DNA of 64,000 nt. Origin: Candidatus Gastranaerophilales bacterium. Its GTDB lineage: Bacteria > Cyanobacteriota > Vampirovibrionia > Gastranaerophilales > Gastranaerophilaceae. The position numbers and the translations under genes were made by a program. The stretch spans positions 62,001 through 126,000 of the forward strand of contig CALVEV010000014.1 of NCBI GenBank assembly GCA_944326685.1, read 5' to 3'. Below, piece by piece: positions 52,749 to 61,574 of this stretch. The first letter of the stretch is position 1; every line of letters begins with the position of its first letter. Under the pieces are notes generated by a model. It made no database searches, was not told where the DNA came from, and saw only the letters and a program-made list of their open reading frames with translations.

Positions 52749-53633
52749 TTATTTAATTAATTTTCTTCTCATATTTTGTCTAATCGGAGATAATGGTCCA
52801 TTATTAGGAGCCATTAAGTTATTAAAATATTTTTTTGCATATACAAAAGGAAACATTGGAAGCCAAGACATCTTCATAACAATATTAACTGTATCCGCCC
52901 CATGTGATAACATTAGGTCATCAATTGTTTGTTCATAAGCAGGCGATATTGATGATATTATTTTTAAGATATAATCAGCTGTTGTTAATGTGTAATATCC
53001 TGACATAACACCTGTATCTGCTACTAACTTAGTAAATGTTACTTCTTGATTATCAATAGTAACTTTTTTAGAGTTTTCAGGGAGTTCTATTCCTTCAGCA
53101 GATGCTTTTTCTATTTCAAACCACATTCCATGGTATTGTATTCTCATACTGGTTGGAGTTGGCATATAAATATCATCAAAATCATTTGGAAGTAATATAT
53201 TTCCTTCAAAATCTGAAACACCATATTTATATTTTCTACATGTTAAGAACATGTTTCCATATAAAAGTTCAATAGATGAATACATTGGAGGTAGAATTAT
53301 TTCACCATTCTCACCATATAAACCATAATCGTTATCATTTCCTAGTTTTGCAAATTTTCCAAGTATTCTTTCTGCATGTCTATATTTGATAGGTACAATA
53401 ACGTTTCCATTATTATCAATTAAGCCGTAGCGAGTTTTTTTAGCAACAAGCCAAGAAGAATCTCCAATACGAATTAACTTTTTATACTCAGCTTCTGTTA
53501 CGCACTCTCCTGTTGTCTTATTTTTTAGTCCAAATAGACCATCTTGAGAATATACTTCAAGGTTGTTATTCGCTGCTATTACGAAGTTTTGGACAAATAG
53601 AAATAAAGTGATAATGAATATAAGTTTTTTCAT
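52749..53633 (-). CDS. Secreted WG-repeat protein
   Basis: A 294-residue protein with a signal peptide (MKKLIFIITLFLFVQNFVIA, then ANNN). Four WG-type repeats lie at ~25-165 (e.g. RYGLIDNNGNVIVPIKY; DYGLYGENGEIILPPMY; KYGVSDFEGNILLP). The rest (~165-294) is unassigned and ends in a basic RRKLIK tail. WG repeats form beta structures of mostly unknown function. The gene is divergent from the AsmA-like gene over a shared palindromic promoter, and appears leaderless. Confidence 0.85.
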   Translation of the reverse strand: MKKLIFIITLFLFVQNFVIAANNNLEVYSQDGLFGLKNKTTGECVTEAEYKKLIRIGDSSWLVAKKTRYGLIDNNGNVIVPIKYRHAERILGKFAKLGNDNDYGLYGENGEIILPPMYSSIELLYGNMFLTCRKYKYGVSDFEGNILLPNDFDDIYMPTPTSMRIQYHGMWFEIEKASAEGIELPENSKKVTIDNQEVTFTKLVADTGVMSGYYTLTTADYILKIISSISPAYEQTIDDLMLSHGADTVNIVMKMSWLPMFPFVYAKKYFNNLMAPNNGPLSPIRQNMRRKLIK

Positions 53634-53639
53634 AATAGT

Positions 53640-53665
53640 ATAATATCATAAAATTATGATATAAT
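53640..53665. promoter_or_regulatory. Divergent promoter with shared palindrome
   Basis: ATATCATAA (53643-53651) and TTATGATAT (53654-53662) form a 9-2-9 palindrome. It carries extended -10 boxes for both sides: minus TGATATTAT (hexamer 53645-53640, six bases before the WG-repeat ATG) and plus TGATATAAT (hexamer 53660-53665, before the AsmA-like gene). Confidence 0.6.
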
Positions 53666-53684
53666 CTATAAAAAAGAGGGATGC

Positions 53685-56462
53685 ATGGTTAATATATCAA
53701 AAAAAACAGTTTGTATAAGTTTATCTATTATATGTTTAGTAATATTTGCATTAATATCTATATATCTGTGGGCTCTTCCTGCTTTGGTTTCTAACCCTAA
53801 AGTTATAGATTATGTTGAAACTTCTTTAAAAGATTCTATGGGGGTAGATTTATTTGTAGATAAACCTATCTTAAAGACAAATTTTAATCCGGTTATTGAA
53901 TTTTCTGTAAATGAAGTTAGTTTGAAAAAGGGGAATGTAAGATTACTTGAAATAAAAAAATTAAATACAATTCTTTCTTTCAGAGATTTGATAATAAAAA
54001 GAATTATAGTTAAACGCTTTGGAGTTGATAATTTCTATGCAGATGTTAATAAGTTACTGGCTTTAGCACCAAAAGAAGAACAAAAGAAACCTGCTAAACC
54101 ATTAAGTTGGAATATTGATATCTTTGATGCTCTTTTATATGTAATGAATGCTGAAATTAAATATGATGTTGATAAAGACACTCATATAAGAATTCTTGCA
54201 AAAGATGTTGGTATGAACAATGCAAAAAAAGTTAATAGAAGAGTATATTTTAAAGTTTACTTTAATTTGCTTAAAAATAATGAAGACATAAAAATATTAC
54301 TAAAAGATGATGGAAAAGTTATTATTAGTAATAAAACCTTATACATCAATGATTTACCTGTAAGAATTAATAAATCAAGATTCTTTATTAAATTAGTTGC
54401 AAATAGAAAAATTAAATGGAATGTTAATGTTTATGCAAAAGATTTTAAAGTTAATGATGTATTAAGATTTGTAGAATCTAATTTAATTATCCCAAATGGT
54501 AAAGAATTACTTGCAATGGTTGGGAATAATATAAATGGTAGTTTTGGTTTTAATTTTAAGTATGCTAAGAAAAAATTTAATGGTGATATAACTTTAAATT
54601 CTTTAAAGATGAATTTAGTTCCAATCTCTAATTTACCTGTAACTTTAACTAAGGGTAACGTTTTAATTGATTTGAAAAAAATCCAATTAAAAGATTTTGA
54701 AGGATATTATTGCAATAATAAAGAAAACAATAAGATTAAGTTTGCAGGTGATATTAAAGATTATATGAAATCATTTGATACAAATATCCAATGTGATACA
54801 TTCTTAACAAATGAGTTTGCTAAAAATTATATGTCAAAATTAGCAGGAGTTCCTCTTACATTGGTTGGTGATGCCGGAACTAGAATTATTATAAAATCAA
54901 AGAATAATAAGTTTGATATTCTTGCTTATTCAAGATTATTGCCTGGAGAAGATATTCTTGTAGATGGATTAACATTATCTCCGAAAAATTATGAAAGAAT
55001 TCTAAAAGCTGATTTACATTTTGAAGATATGCTTTTGAAAATTAACGCTATTGATTATTACATTGGTGTTATGAAGGAAAAAGAAATCAAACGTAAATCA
55101 ATAATGTTCCTATCAGGGAATGTAGATTGTAATACATTAAAAGTTCTTGATATGGGGGTAACAATACCTGATCCATTACCTAGTGAATTCTTCAATCTAT
55201 TTGCAGGAAAACGATTCTTTAGAAAAGGTACTGTACAAGGTAGAATATATGTTGATAATAAAGGTAAATACCCTGTTTTAGATGCCGATATGAAGGCTGA
55301 AGGGATTAGAGTTCCATCATTAAGGCTAAAAATATCTGATGCTAATATTAAAACAGATAAGCATCATATACATTTAATTTCAAATGGTAAGTTTAAACGT
55401 GCAAATTATTCATTTAATGGAAATTTAAATAATGCTTTATTATTTCCAATTGTTGTAAATCATGTCGATTTGGGTGTCGATTTTATTGATATAGCTAAAA
55501 TATTAGAATCATTTAATAAACAAAATACAGCAGCTGTAACTCAGCAAGAAATTGTTAAAGAAGTTGCAGATGATGAAAGTGAAAAAGCTGATGATGCTTT
55601 TGTATTCAATACAGGGTTAATAGTTATAAATGATTGTAATTTCCATTTGAAAAAAGCTAAATTTAAACAAATCAACATGGGAAATCTTCATGCATTATTA
55701 ACACTTGATAAACATGGTATTTTACAAATTCAATCAAATAAATTTGATTTTGCAGAAGGATATTCTGGTTTAAAAGTTCGATGTGATTTAATGAAACATT
55801 TATATTATGTAAAATTAGGTGTTAAGGATGTAAATTCTGATATTATTGCAACATCATTATTGAATTTGAGCAAAGAAATATCAGGTAAAGCTAAAGGTTT
55901 AATAGAATTAAATACAGATGATACCTTCAAGTTAAATGGGGTTATAAAATTTGATATTTGTGATGGAACAATCGGTAAAGTTGGATTTTTAGAATATGTT
56001 TTAAAATTTGCGGCATTATTCAGAAACCCAATGGCTATGATAAGTCCATCTACATTAATGGACTTAGTGAATATTCCAGAAGGACATTTTGATAATATAA
56101 ATGGAGAATTAATTTTAAAAGATAATAAAATTGCACCAATAAAAATTAAATCTAAATCTCCACAATTAAGTTCGTTTATTATAGGAACATTTGATTTAGA
56201 AACTAGAGATGCAATATTACGTATTTATACAAAAATGTCTAATAAGAAAAAAGGTGCAGCTGGTCTTTTAAGAAATATTTCATTAAATGCGTTAGCAAAT
56301 AGAATACCTTTAGGTAATTCTAATGAAACTAATTATTATTCTAATGAAATTAAACAATTACCAGAGCTAGAAAATGAAAAGGATGCACAAATATTCTTGA
56401 CTAAAGTTGATGGTGATGTTGAAAAAAATAACTTTATATCATCATTAAAGAGAATTAAATAA
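53685..56462 (+). CDS. AsmA-like inner-membrane-anchored protein
   Basis: A 925-residue protein with one N-terminal membrane helix (ICLVIFALISIYLWALPALV) followed by a very long beta-rich periplasmic region. The C-terminal part shows the AsmA-like pattern (GKAKGLIELNTDD, DICDGTIGKVGFLEYVLKF, IPEGHFDNINGELILKDNK). AsmA/TamB/YhdP proteins form hydrophobic bridges for phospholipid transport to the outer membrane, which supports a two-membrane envelope. AGAGGG precedes the ATG. It is divergent from the WG-repeat gene. Confidence 0.88.
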   Translation: MVNISKKTVCISLSIICLVIFALISIYLWALPALVSNPKVIDYVETSLKDSMGVDLFVDKPILKTNFNPVIEFSVNEVSLKKGNVRLLEIKKLNTILSFRDLIIKRIIVKRFGVDNFYADVNKLLALAPKEEQKKPAKPLSWNIDIFDALLYVMNAEIKYDVDKDTHIRILAKDVGMNNAKKVNRRVYFKVYFNLLKNNEDIKILLKDDGKVIISNKTLYINDLPVRINKSRFFIKLVANRKIKWNVNVYAKDFKVNDVLRFVESNLIIPNGKELLAMVGNNINGSFGFNFKYAKKKFNGDITLNSLKMNLVPISNLPVTLTKGNVLIDLKKIQLKDFEGYYCNNKENNKIKFAGDIKDYMKSFDTNIQCDTFLTNEFAKNYMSKLAGVPLTLVGDAGTRIIIKSKNNKFDILAYSRLLPGEDILVDGLTLSPKNYERILKADLHFEDMLLKINAIDYYIGVMKEKEIKRKSIMFLSGNVDCNTLKVLDMGVTIPDPLPSEFFNLFAGKRFFRKGTVQGRIYVDNKGKYPVLDADMKAEGIRVPSLRLKISDANIKTDKHHIHLISNGKFKRANYSFNGNLNNALLFPIVVNHVDLGVDFIDIAKILESFNKQNTAAVTQQEIVKEVADDESEKADDAFVFNTGLIVINDCNFHLKKAKFKQINMGNLHALLTLDKHGILQIQSNKFDFAEGYSGLKVRCDLMKHLYYVKLGVKDVNSDIIATSLLNLSKEISGKAKGLIELNTDDTFKLNGVIKFDICDGTIGKVGFLEYVLKFAALFRNPMAMISPSTLMDLVNIPEGHFDNINGELILKDNKIAPIKIKSKSPQLSSFIIGTFDLETRDAILRIYTKMSNKKKGAAGLLRNISLNALANRIPLGNSNETNYYSNEIKQLPELENEKDAQIFLTKVDGDVEKNNFISSLKRIK

Positions 56463-56524
56463 TAGTTGATTTTTAAAGTTTATATACTAATATGTTTTGC
56501 ATAGACGTTAAGGGGTAAAATATA

Positions 56525-57169
56525 TTGGTTATAAATTTTCCAACATATAATCAAAATCAACAGATTGTGCAACCAACAAAGCTAAACAAAACTGCATCAG
56601 TTACAGGTTCTTTGCTTGGAATTATGGGTGCTACAGCTCTTATTGCAAAGCAAAGAAAGGTTAATTTGTCATTAAATAGTCTATTTAATATTGAATATAA
56701 AGGTTATGAAGTTTTAGAGTTTGCATCAGGTTCAATAATGGGTGGTTTTATTGGTGGAAGCTTAACAGATAAAAAACATGTTAAGAAAAAAATGGAAGAA
56801 GGGGTTAGTCAAATTGTTGGTAACTATACTGTTCCGACATTATCTGTTGTTGCAGGTGTAAAATTGTATAATAATCTAACTAAAAATTCTCAATTGAAAA
56901 ATTCTAAGATTGCTCGTTTTACTATCGGGATGTTAAGTCTTGCTGGTGGTGTACTTGGTGGTAATAAAGCTTCATCAATGATTAATAAACATTTATTCAA
57001 TGATAAAAATACGAGAAGTGTTAATTGGAAAGATTGGGCTTCTCAGTTTGATAATACTTGTTTTGTAACATCAATCGCTTATCGTGGTTCAAATGTTGCC
57101 AAAATAGCATCAAAATTTATCCCATTAACCCATATTTTACCAGGTGTTGCAATTGGAACAAAGCAATAA
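56525..57169 (+). CDS. Gly-rich putative membrane protein, unknown (TTG start)
   Basis: A 214-residue protein beginning at TTG, with AAGGGG nine bases upstream; no early ATG is available in frame. The N-terminus is Asn/Gln-rich (NFPTYNQNQQIVQP). Hydrophobic Gly-rich stretches follow (SLLGIMGATALIA; GSIMGGFIGGSL; FTIGMLSLAGGVLGG; THILPGVAIGT). No family was recognised. It lies 63 bases after the AsmA-like gene and may be co-transcribed with it. Confidence 0.72.
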   Translation: MVINFPTYNQNQQIVQPTKLNKTASVTGSLLGIMGATALIAKQRKVNLSLNSLFNIEYKGYEVLEFASGSIMGGFIGGSLTDKKHVKKKMEEGVSQIVGNYTVPTLSVVAGVKLYNNLTKNSQLKNSKIARFTIGMLSLAGGVLGGNKASSMINKHLFNDKNTRSVNWKDWASQFDNTCFVTSIAYRGSNVAKIASKFIPLTHILPGVAIGTKQ

Positions 57170-57198
57170 TCTAATCGTATTTATATTTTTTGCTATCT

Positions 57199-57227
57199 TT
57201 GAAAATTATTTTGTATTAAAATATTTA
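57199..57227 (+). promoter_or_regulatory. Sigma-70-type promoter of the Lrp operon
   Basis: TTGAAA (57199-57204), 17-base spacer, TATTTA (57222-57227). Confidence 0.5.
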
Positions 57228-57241
57228 TAAAAGGAGATATT

Positions 57242-57724
57242 ATGAGAGAAGAATTATTAGCTATTGTTGAAAAAAATAGCAGAATTGATACAAAAGAACT
57301 TGCAGTTTTATTAGGCGTTGAGGAAATTGATATTATTAATGAATTAGCAAAATTGCAAGATGAAGGAATTATTTGTGGATTCCATACTTTAATTAACTGG
57401 GAAAAAACTAATATCGAAAAAGTTATGGCGTTAATTGAAGTAAAAGTTACTCCACAAAGAGGTCAAGGTTTTGATAATATCGCTGAACGAATTTATAAAT
57501 ATCCGGAAGTTAGAGCTGTATATTTAATTTCTGGTGGCTTTGATTTACTTGTAATTTTAGAAGAAAAAACTTTAAAAGAAATTGCAAACTTTGTATCTGA
57601 TAAATTATCTCCATTAGATAGCGTTTTAAGTACTGCAACACACTTTATTTTAAAGAAATATAAAGATCATGGCATAATGCTTTCTGAAAAATATGAAGAT
57701 AAAAGAGAGGTAATTACTCCATGA
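57242..57724 (+). CDS. Lrp/AsnC-family regulator
   Basis: A 160-residue protein. An N-terminal winged helix-turn-helix (~1-55, DTKELAVLLGVEEIDI and LQDEGIICGFHTLIN) is joined to a RAM ligand-binding domain (~65-145, VMALIEVKVTPQ, VRAVYLISGGFDLLVILE). Such proteins sense amino acids. AAAGGAG lies before the ATG. The stop overlaps the aminotransferase start by four bases (ATGA), so the two are coupled, and the regulator probably responds to a substrate or product of that enzyme. Confidence 0.93.
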   Translation: MREELLAIVEKNSRIDTKELAVLLGVEEIDIINELAKLQDEGIICGFHTLINWEKTNIEKVMALIEVKVTPQRGQGFDNIAERIYKYPEVRAVYLISGGFDLLVILEEKTLKEIANFVSDKLSPLDSVLSTATHFILKKYKDHGIMLSEKYEDKREVITP

Positions 57725-58890
57725 GAAATCCATTGTCAGATACAATAGTTAATATAAAACCATCCGGTATAAGAAAGTTTTTTGATATTGTTTCAGAAAT
57801 GAAAGACGCAATATCTCTAGGTGTTGGGGAACCTGATTTTGATACTCCTTGGCATATAAGAGATGAAGGTATATATTCTTTAGAAAAGGGTAGAACTTTC
57901 TATACTTCAAATTCCGGTTTAAAAGATTTAAAAATAGAGATTTGTAATTATATGAAACGTTCTCAGAATGTTGATTATAATCCAGATACAGATGTAATTG
58001 TTACAGTTGGGGGGTCAGAAGCTATCGATATTGGTTTTCGAGCAATGCTTAATCCTGGAGATGAGGTTTTAATCCCTCAGCCTAGTTATGTATCTTATGA
58101 ACCTTGTGCTATTTTAGCTGGGGCAAAACCTGTAATAATTAATTTAAAAGCTGAAAATGAATTCAGATTAACTGCAGAAGAATTGGAAGCTGCAATTACT
58201 GATAAAACAAAAATATTAGTTCTTCCATTCCCTAATAATCCAACAGGTTCTATTATGGAAAAAGAAGATTTAGAAAAAATTGCAAAGGTTATTATTGAAA
58301 AAGATATTTTTGTTATGTCTGATGAAATATATGCAGAATTAACATATAAGGATAAACATGTTTCAATAACTTCTATTCCAGGAATGAAAGAAAGAACTAT
58401 TTTAATCAATGGTTTTTCTAAAGCTTATGCCATGACTGGTTGGAGATTGGGTTATGCTTGTGGTCCTAAAGAAATTATTAAACAGATGACAAAAATTCAC
58501 CAATATGCAATTATGTGTGCTCCTACAACAAGCCAATATGCTGCTGTAGAAGCATTAAAAAACGGTGATGATGATATTAAAGAAATGAGAACTGCATATA
58601 ATCAAAGACGTAGATTTTTAATGAACGCTTTTAAAGAAATGGGACTTGAATGTTTTGAACCTTATGGCGCATTTTATGTTTTCCCTTGCATAAAAGAATT
58701 TGGTATGACAAGTGAAGAATTTGCAACAAGATTTTTGAAGGAAGAAAAAGTTGCTACTGTTCCAGGTACTGCATTTGGAGATAGTGGTGAAGGATTCTTA
58801 AGAATATCTTACGCATATTCTCTTGAAACTTTAAAAATAGCTATGGATAAATTATCTAAGTTTGTTACAAGATTAAGAGAAGAAAAATAA
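57721..58890 (+). CDS. Class I/II PLP aminotransferase (aspartate aminotransferase-like)
   Basis: A 389-residue fold-type I enzyme. GVGEPDFDTPWH, the NNPTGSIM turn, DEIYAELTY, and the PLP-lysine motif GFSKAYAMTGWRLGY are present, with the substrate-carboxylate arginine near the C-terminus (GEGFLRISYAYS). It belongs to the I-gamma group of aspartate/aromatic aminotransferases; the exact substrate is open, but aromatic amino-acid synthesis elsewhere in the window needs such a step. Coupled upstream to Lrp and downstream to the methyltransferase (one-base overlap). Confidence 0.93.
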   Translation: MRNPLSDTIVNIKPSGIRKFFDIVSEMKDAISLGVGEPDFDTPWHIRDEGIYSLEKGRTFYTSNSGLKDLKIEICNYMKRSQNVDYNPDTDVIVTVGGSEAIDIGFRAMLNPGDEVLIPQPSYVSYEPCAILAGAKPVIINLKAENEFRLTAEELEAAITDKTKILVLPFPNNPTGSIMEKEDLEKIAKVIIEKDIFVMSDEIYAELTYKDKHVSITSIPGMKERTILINGFSKAYAMTGWRLGYACGPKEIIKQMTKIHQYAIMCAPTTSQYAAVEALKNGDDDIKEMRTAYNQRRRFLMNAFKEMGLECFEPYGAFYVFPCIKEFGMTSEEFATRFLKEEKVATVPGTAFGDSGEGFLRISYAYSLETLKIAMDKLSKFVTRLREEK

Positions 58891-59372
58891 TGAAACAGTG
58901 GTTAAAAGCTATTATTATTTTACCTTTTAATGTTTTATTTGTAATTCCTTGTATAATTTTGTATTTTTCAAACTATAAATACTTGTATAGAGGTATAACT
59001 CCATTAATAATTGGGATTATATTTTTAATATTTGGGCTTACTTTTGCAATATGGACAATGAGATTATTTAATAATGTAGGAAAAGGCACAGCTGCTCCTT
59101 GGGCTCCGCCTAAAAACTTAGTTGTCGAAGGACCATATAGATATGTAAGAAATCCTATGATTACAAGTGTACTATCAATCTTATTAGCAGAAAGTATTTT
59201 ATTGAATTCTTATCCTATTTTATATTGGATGTTTATATTTTTTGTAATGAATATTATTTATTTCCCATTATTTGAAGAACGTCAATTAATTGAACGTTTT
59301 GGAGATGAGTATATAGAATACAAAAGAAATGTTCCAAGATGGATTCCAAGATTAACAGCTTGGAAGAAGTAA
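58890..59372 (+). CDS. Isoprenylcysteine-methyltransferase-like membrane protein
   Basis: A 160-residue integral membrane protein with four or five helices. The C-terminal part has the family motif: GPYRYVRNPMITS, then FEERQLIERFGDEYIEYKRNVPRWIP. Bacterial ICMT/PEMT-like proteins are SAM-dependent methyltransferases acting on lipids or small membrane substrates; the target is unknown. The start overlaps the aminotransferase stop by one base, and its last 21 bases overlap the converging serB. Confidence 0.88.
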   Translation: MKQWLKAIIILPFNVLFVIPCIILYFSNYKYLYRGITPLIIGIIFLIFGLTFAIWTMRLFNNVGKGTAAPWAPPKNLVVEGPYRYVRNPMITSVLSILLAESILLNSYPILYWMFIFFVMNIIYFPLFEERQLIERFGDEYIEYKRNVPRWIPRLTAWKK

Positions 59373-59972
59373 TCTTAAGTCTTTTTCTTTAATTATGATA
59401 TTTGCTTCTTTTTCAAGTATGGGTTTCCCGCAAAAGGAAACTCGTTTATCTGCGTATTGAAACATACTTAAATCATTTGCTCCATCTCCAATTACAAGAG
59501 TATTTTCTCTAGTAATACCTAATAATTTTTGCAAAGTTAATAACATTTGCCCCTTTGAGTTATTAAACATCATCTCTCCACCAACCATGCCTGTCAGTAT
59601 TCCATCTTTGGAGTGAAGTATGTTTGAAAATTCTCCATCTAGTTCAAGTTTTTTAGCAAATGGAACAGTTGCATTTTTAAAACCTCCAGAAAAACATACA
59701 ACTTTATAACCTCGATTTTTAAGTTCTTTAATTGTTTCTCCTGCGCCATTCATTAGGGGTAAACTTTCACAGATTTGATTAACAGTATTGACTTTGAGTC
59801 CACGAAGAAGAGAAACACGCTTTTGTAGACTTTCAAAAAAGTCTAATTCTCCTTGCATAGCTCTTGTTGTAATAACTTTTACTTCTTGTTCAATTCCAAC
59901 TTCACGTGCAAGAAACTCAATTGTTTCTCCATCCATTAATGTGGAATCAAAGTCAAAAACTGCTAATTTCAT
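59352..59972 (-). CDS. serB: Phosphoserine phosphatase
   Basis: A 206-residue HAD hydrolase for the last step of serine synthesis. Motif I is FDFDSTLMDGETIE, motif II SGGF, and motif III/IV KGQML with VIGDGANDLSM. There is no N-terminal ACT domain, so it is the short form. It starts nine bases after serA, third in the serine operon, and its 3' end overlaps the converging methyltransferase gene by 21 bases. Confidence 0.95.
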   Translation of the reverse strand: MKLAVFDFDSTLMDGETIEFLAREVGIEQEVKVITTRAMQGELDFFESLQKRVSLLRGLKVNTVNQICESLPLMNGAGETIKELKNRGYKVVCFSGGFKNATVPFAKKLELDGEFSNILHSKDGILTGMVGGEMMFNNSKGQMLLTLQKLLGITRENTLVIGDGANDLSMFQYADKRVSFCGKPILEKEANIIIKEKDLRLLLPSC

Positions 59973-59981
59973 AAATATTCC

Positions 59982-61574
59982 TTATGCTGAAAGATTAACA
60001 TATTTAGGATCGTGCACGCCGTCTATTTGAGCGATTCCTGTTAGAGTTTTTTCATTAACTCCAGAATCAATGTTGATAACCATTATAGATTCTGTTTCAT
60101 GTTTATCGTTCTTTTGAACAACGTTCATTGAACCAATATTTATGTTATTTTCACCAATAACTTGTGCAACTTTTGCAATCATAGATGGTTTATTAACGTG
60201 TGGAACAAGTAGCATATGTTTTTCAGGTCTGATACTTGTTTCATAATCGTTAATTTTAACAATTCTAGGAATATCTTTTGCAACTAATGCTCCTGCAACT
60301 GTTGTAGATCCTTGATCCGTTGTTAATTTAATTGTTAATAAACCTGCGAAATTGCATTTTATTTTTGAGCGACTTGAAATTATATCAATCCCTCTTTTCT
60401 TTGCAAGAACAGGAGCATTTACATAGTTAACTCCTTCAAGCATTGATGATAAAGCTCCTTTTAAAACCGCAACTTCAAGAGGTTGAATGTCTAATTCTGC
60501 TAAATCTCCTTGTGCAGTAATTTCAATTGTCTTAATCATTCCACCTGTAACTTGCATTGCTAGTTCTCCAGAGTTTTCAGCAATTTGCATATAATCTTTT
60601 ACTGGTTCTAATTTATCTAGGCGCAAAGATGGAATGTTAACAGCAGATGATGCTGAACCGCCTGATAAAACTTCTTTTATTTGTTCTGCAACATCAATTG
60701 CAACATTTATTTGAGCTTCTTTAGTGCTTGCACCTAAGTGTGGTGTTAGTACAATATTGCCTTCACAATTGATTAGTGGACAGTCTTGAATATTTGGTTC
60801 GTTTTCATAAACATCAATCGCTGCAGCTGCTACTTGTCCTGATTCAATTGCTTCTTTAAGATCTTGTTCGTTTATAATACCACCTCTTGCGCAGTTTACT
60901 AGACGAACACCTTTTTTCATTTTTGCCATTGTATCTTTGTTAATCATATTAACAGTGTCTTTAGTTTTAGGTACGTGTACTGTAATAAAATCACATTTAG
61001 GCCAAAATTCATCAAGGTTTTGAACATACTCTCCACCCATTTTTTCAACAACTTCTTTTGATGTAAATGGATCAAATACAACTAACTTCATTCCAAGTGC
61101 AAGAGCTACTTCAGCAACGTGTGAACCGATTTTACCTAATCCAATAACACCTAGTGTTTTGCTAAATAGTTCGCAACCTGTGAATTTTGCTCTGTCCCAT
61201 TTGCCTTCTTTGGTAGAAGTTGCTGCTGGTGCAATATTTCTTGCCATTGCAAGCATCAAAGCAACAGTATGTTCTGCTGCAGCCATTGTATTTCCATCTG
61301 GAGAGTTAACAACAATAATACCTTTTTGTGTTGCAGCATCTAAATCAATGTTATCAACTCCAACGCCTGCTCTACCTATAATTTTTAAATTATTCCCTGC
61401 TTCAATAATTCTTGGAGTTACTTTTGTTTGGCTTCTAACCATTAAAGCATCATATTGTGGAATAATTTTTACTAATTCATCTTCTGTCATTGTAGGTAAA
61501 AAATCTACTTCAGCAACTGAAGCAATAATATTACCCGCTGATTCATTTATTTTATCTGTAACTAAAACCTTCAT
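59982..61574 (-). CDS. serA: D-3-phosphoglycerate dehydrogenase
   Basis: A 530-residue long-form enzyme catalysing the first step of serine synthesis. The N-terminal catalytic domain has RSQTKVTP and GRAGVGVDNID; the NAD site is VIGLGKIGSHVA; ARGGIINE and PHLGAST carry catalytic Arg/Glu/His. An intervening allosteric domain (~320-450) and a C-terminal ACT domain (~455-528) suggest feedback by serine. Coupled to the upstream aminotransferase through TAATG. Confidence 0.97.
   Translation of the reverse strand: MKVLVTDKINESAGNIIASVAEVDFLPTMTEDELVKIIPQYDALMVRSQTKVTPRIIEAGNNLKIIGRAGVGVDNIDLDAATQKGIIVVNSPDGNTMAAAEHTVALMLAMARNIAPAATSTKEGKWDRAKFTGCELFSKTLGVIGLGKIGSHVAEVALALGMKLVVFDPFTSKEVVEKMGGEYVQNLDEFWPKCDFITVHVPKTKDTVNMINKDTMAKMKKGVRLVNCARGGIINEQDLKEAIESGQVAAAAIDVYENEPNIQDCPLINCEGNIVLTPHLGASTKEAQINVAIDVAEQIKEVLSGGSASSAVNIPSLRLDKLEPVKDYMQIAENSGELAMQVTGGMIKTIEITAQGDLAELDIQPLEVAVLKGALSSMLEGVNYVNAPVLAKKRGIDIISSRSKIKCNFAGLLTIKLTTDQGSTTVAGALVAKDIPRIVKINDYETSIRPEKHMLLVPHVNKPSMIAKVAQVIGENNINIGSMNVVQKNDKHETESIMVINIDSGVNEKTLTGIAQIDGVHDPKYVNLSA

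Noticed and set aside
56466-56505. GCAA-class promoter before the TTG-start gene
   Set aside because: ATGTTTTG resembles the -10 side, but no GCAA-type box lies 18-19 bases upstream.
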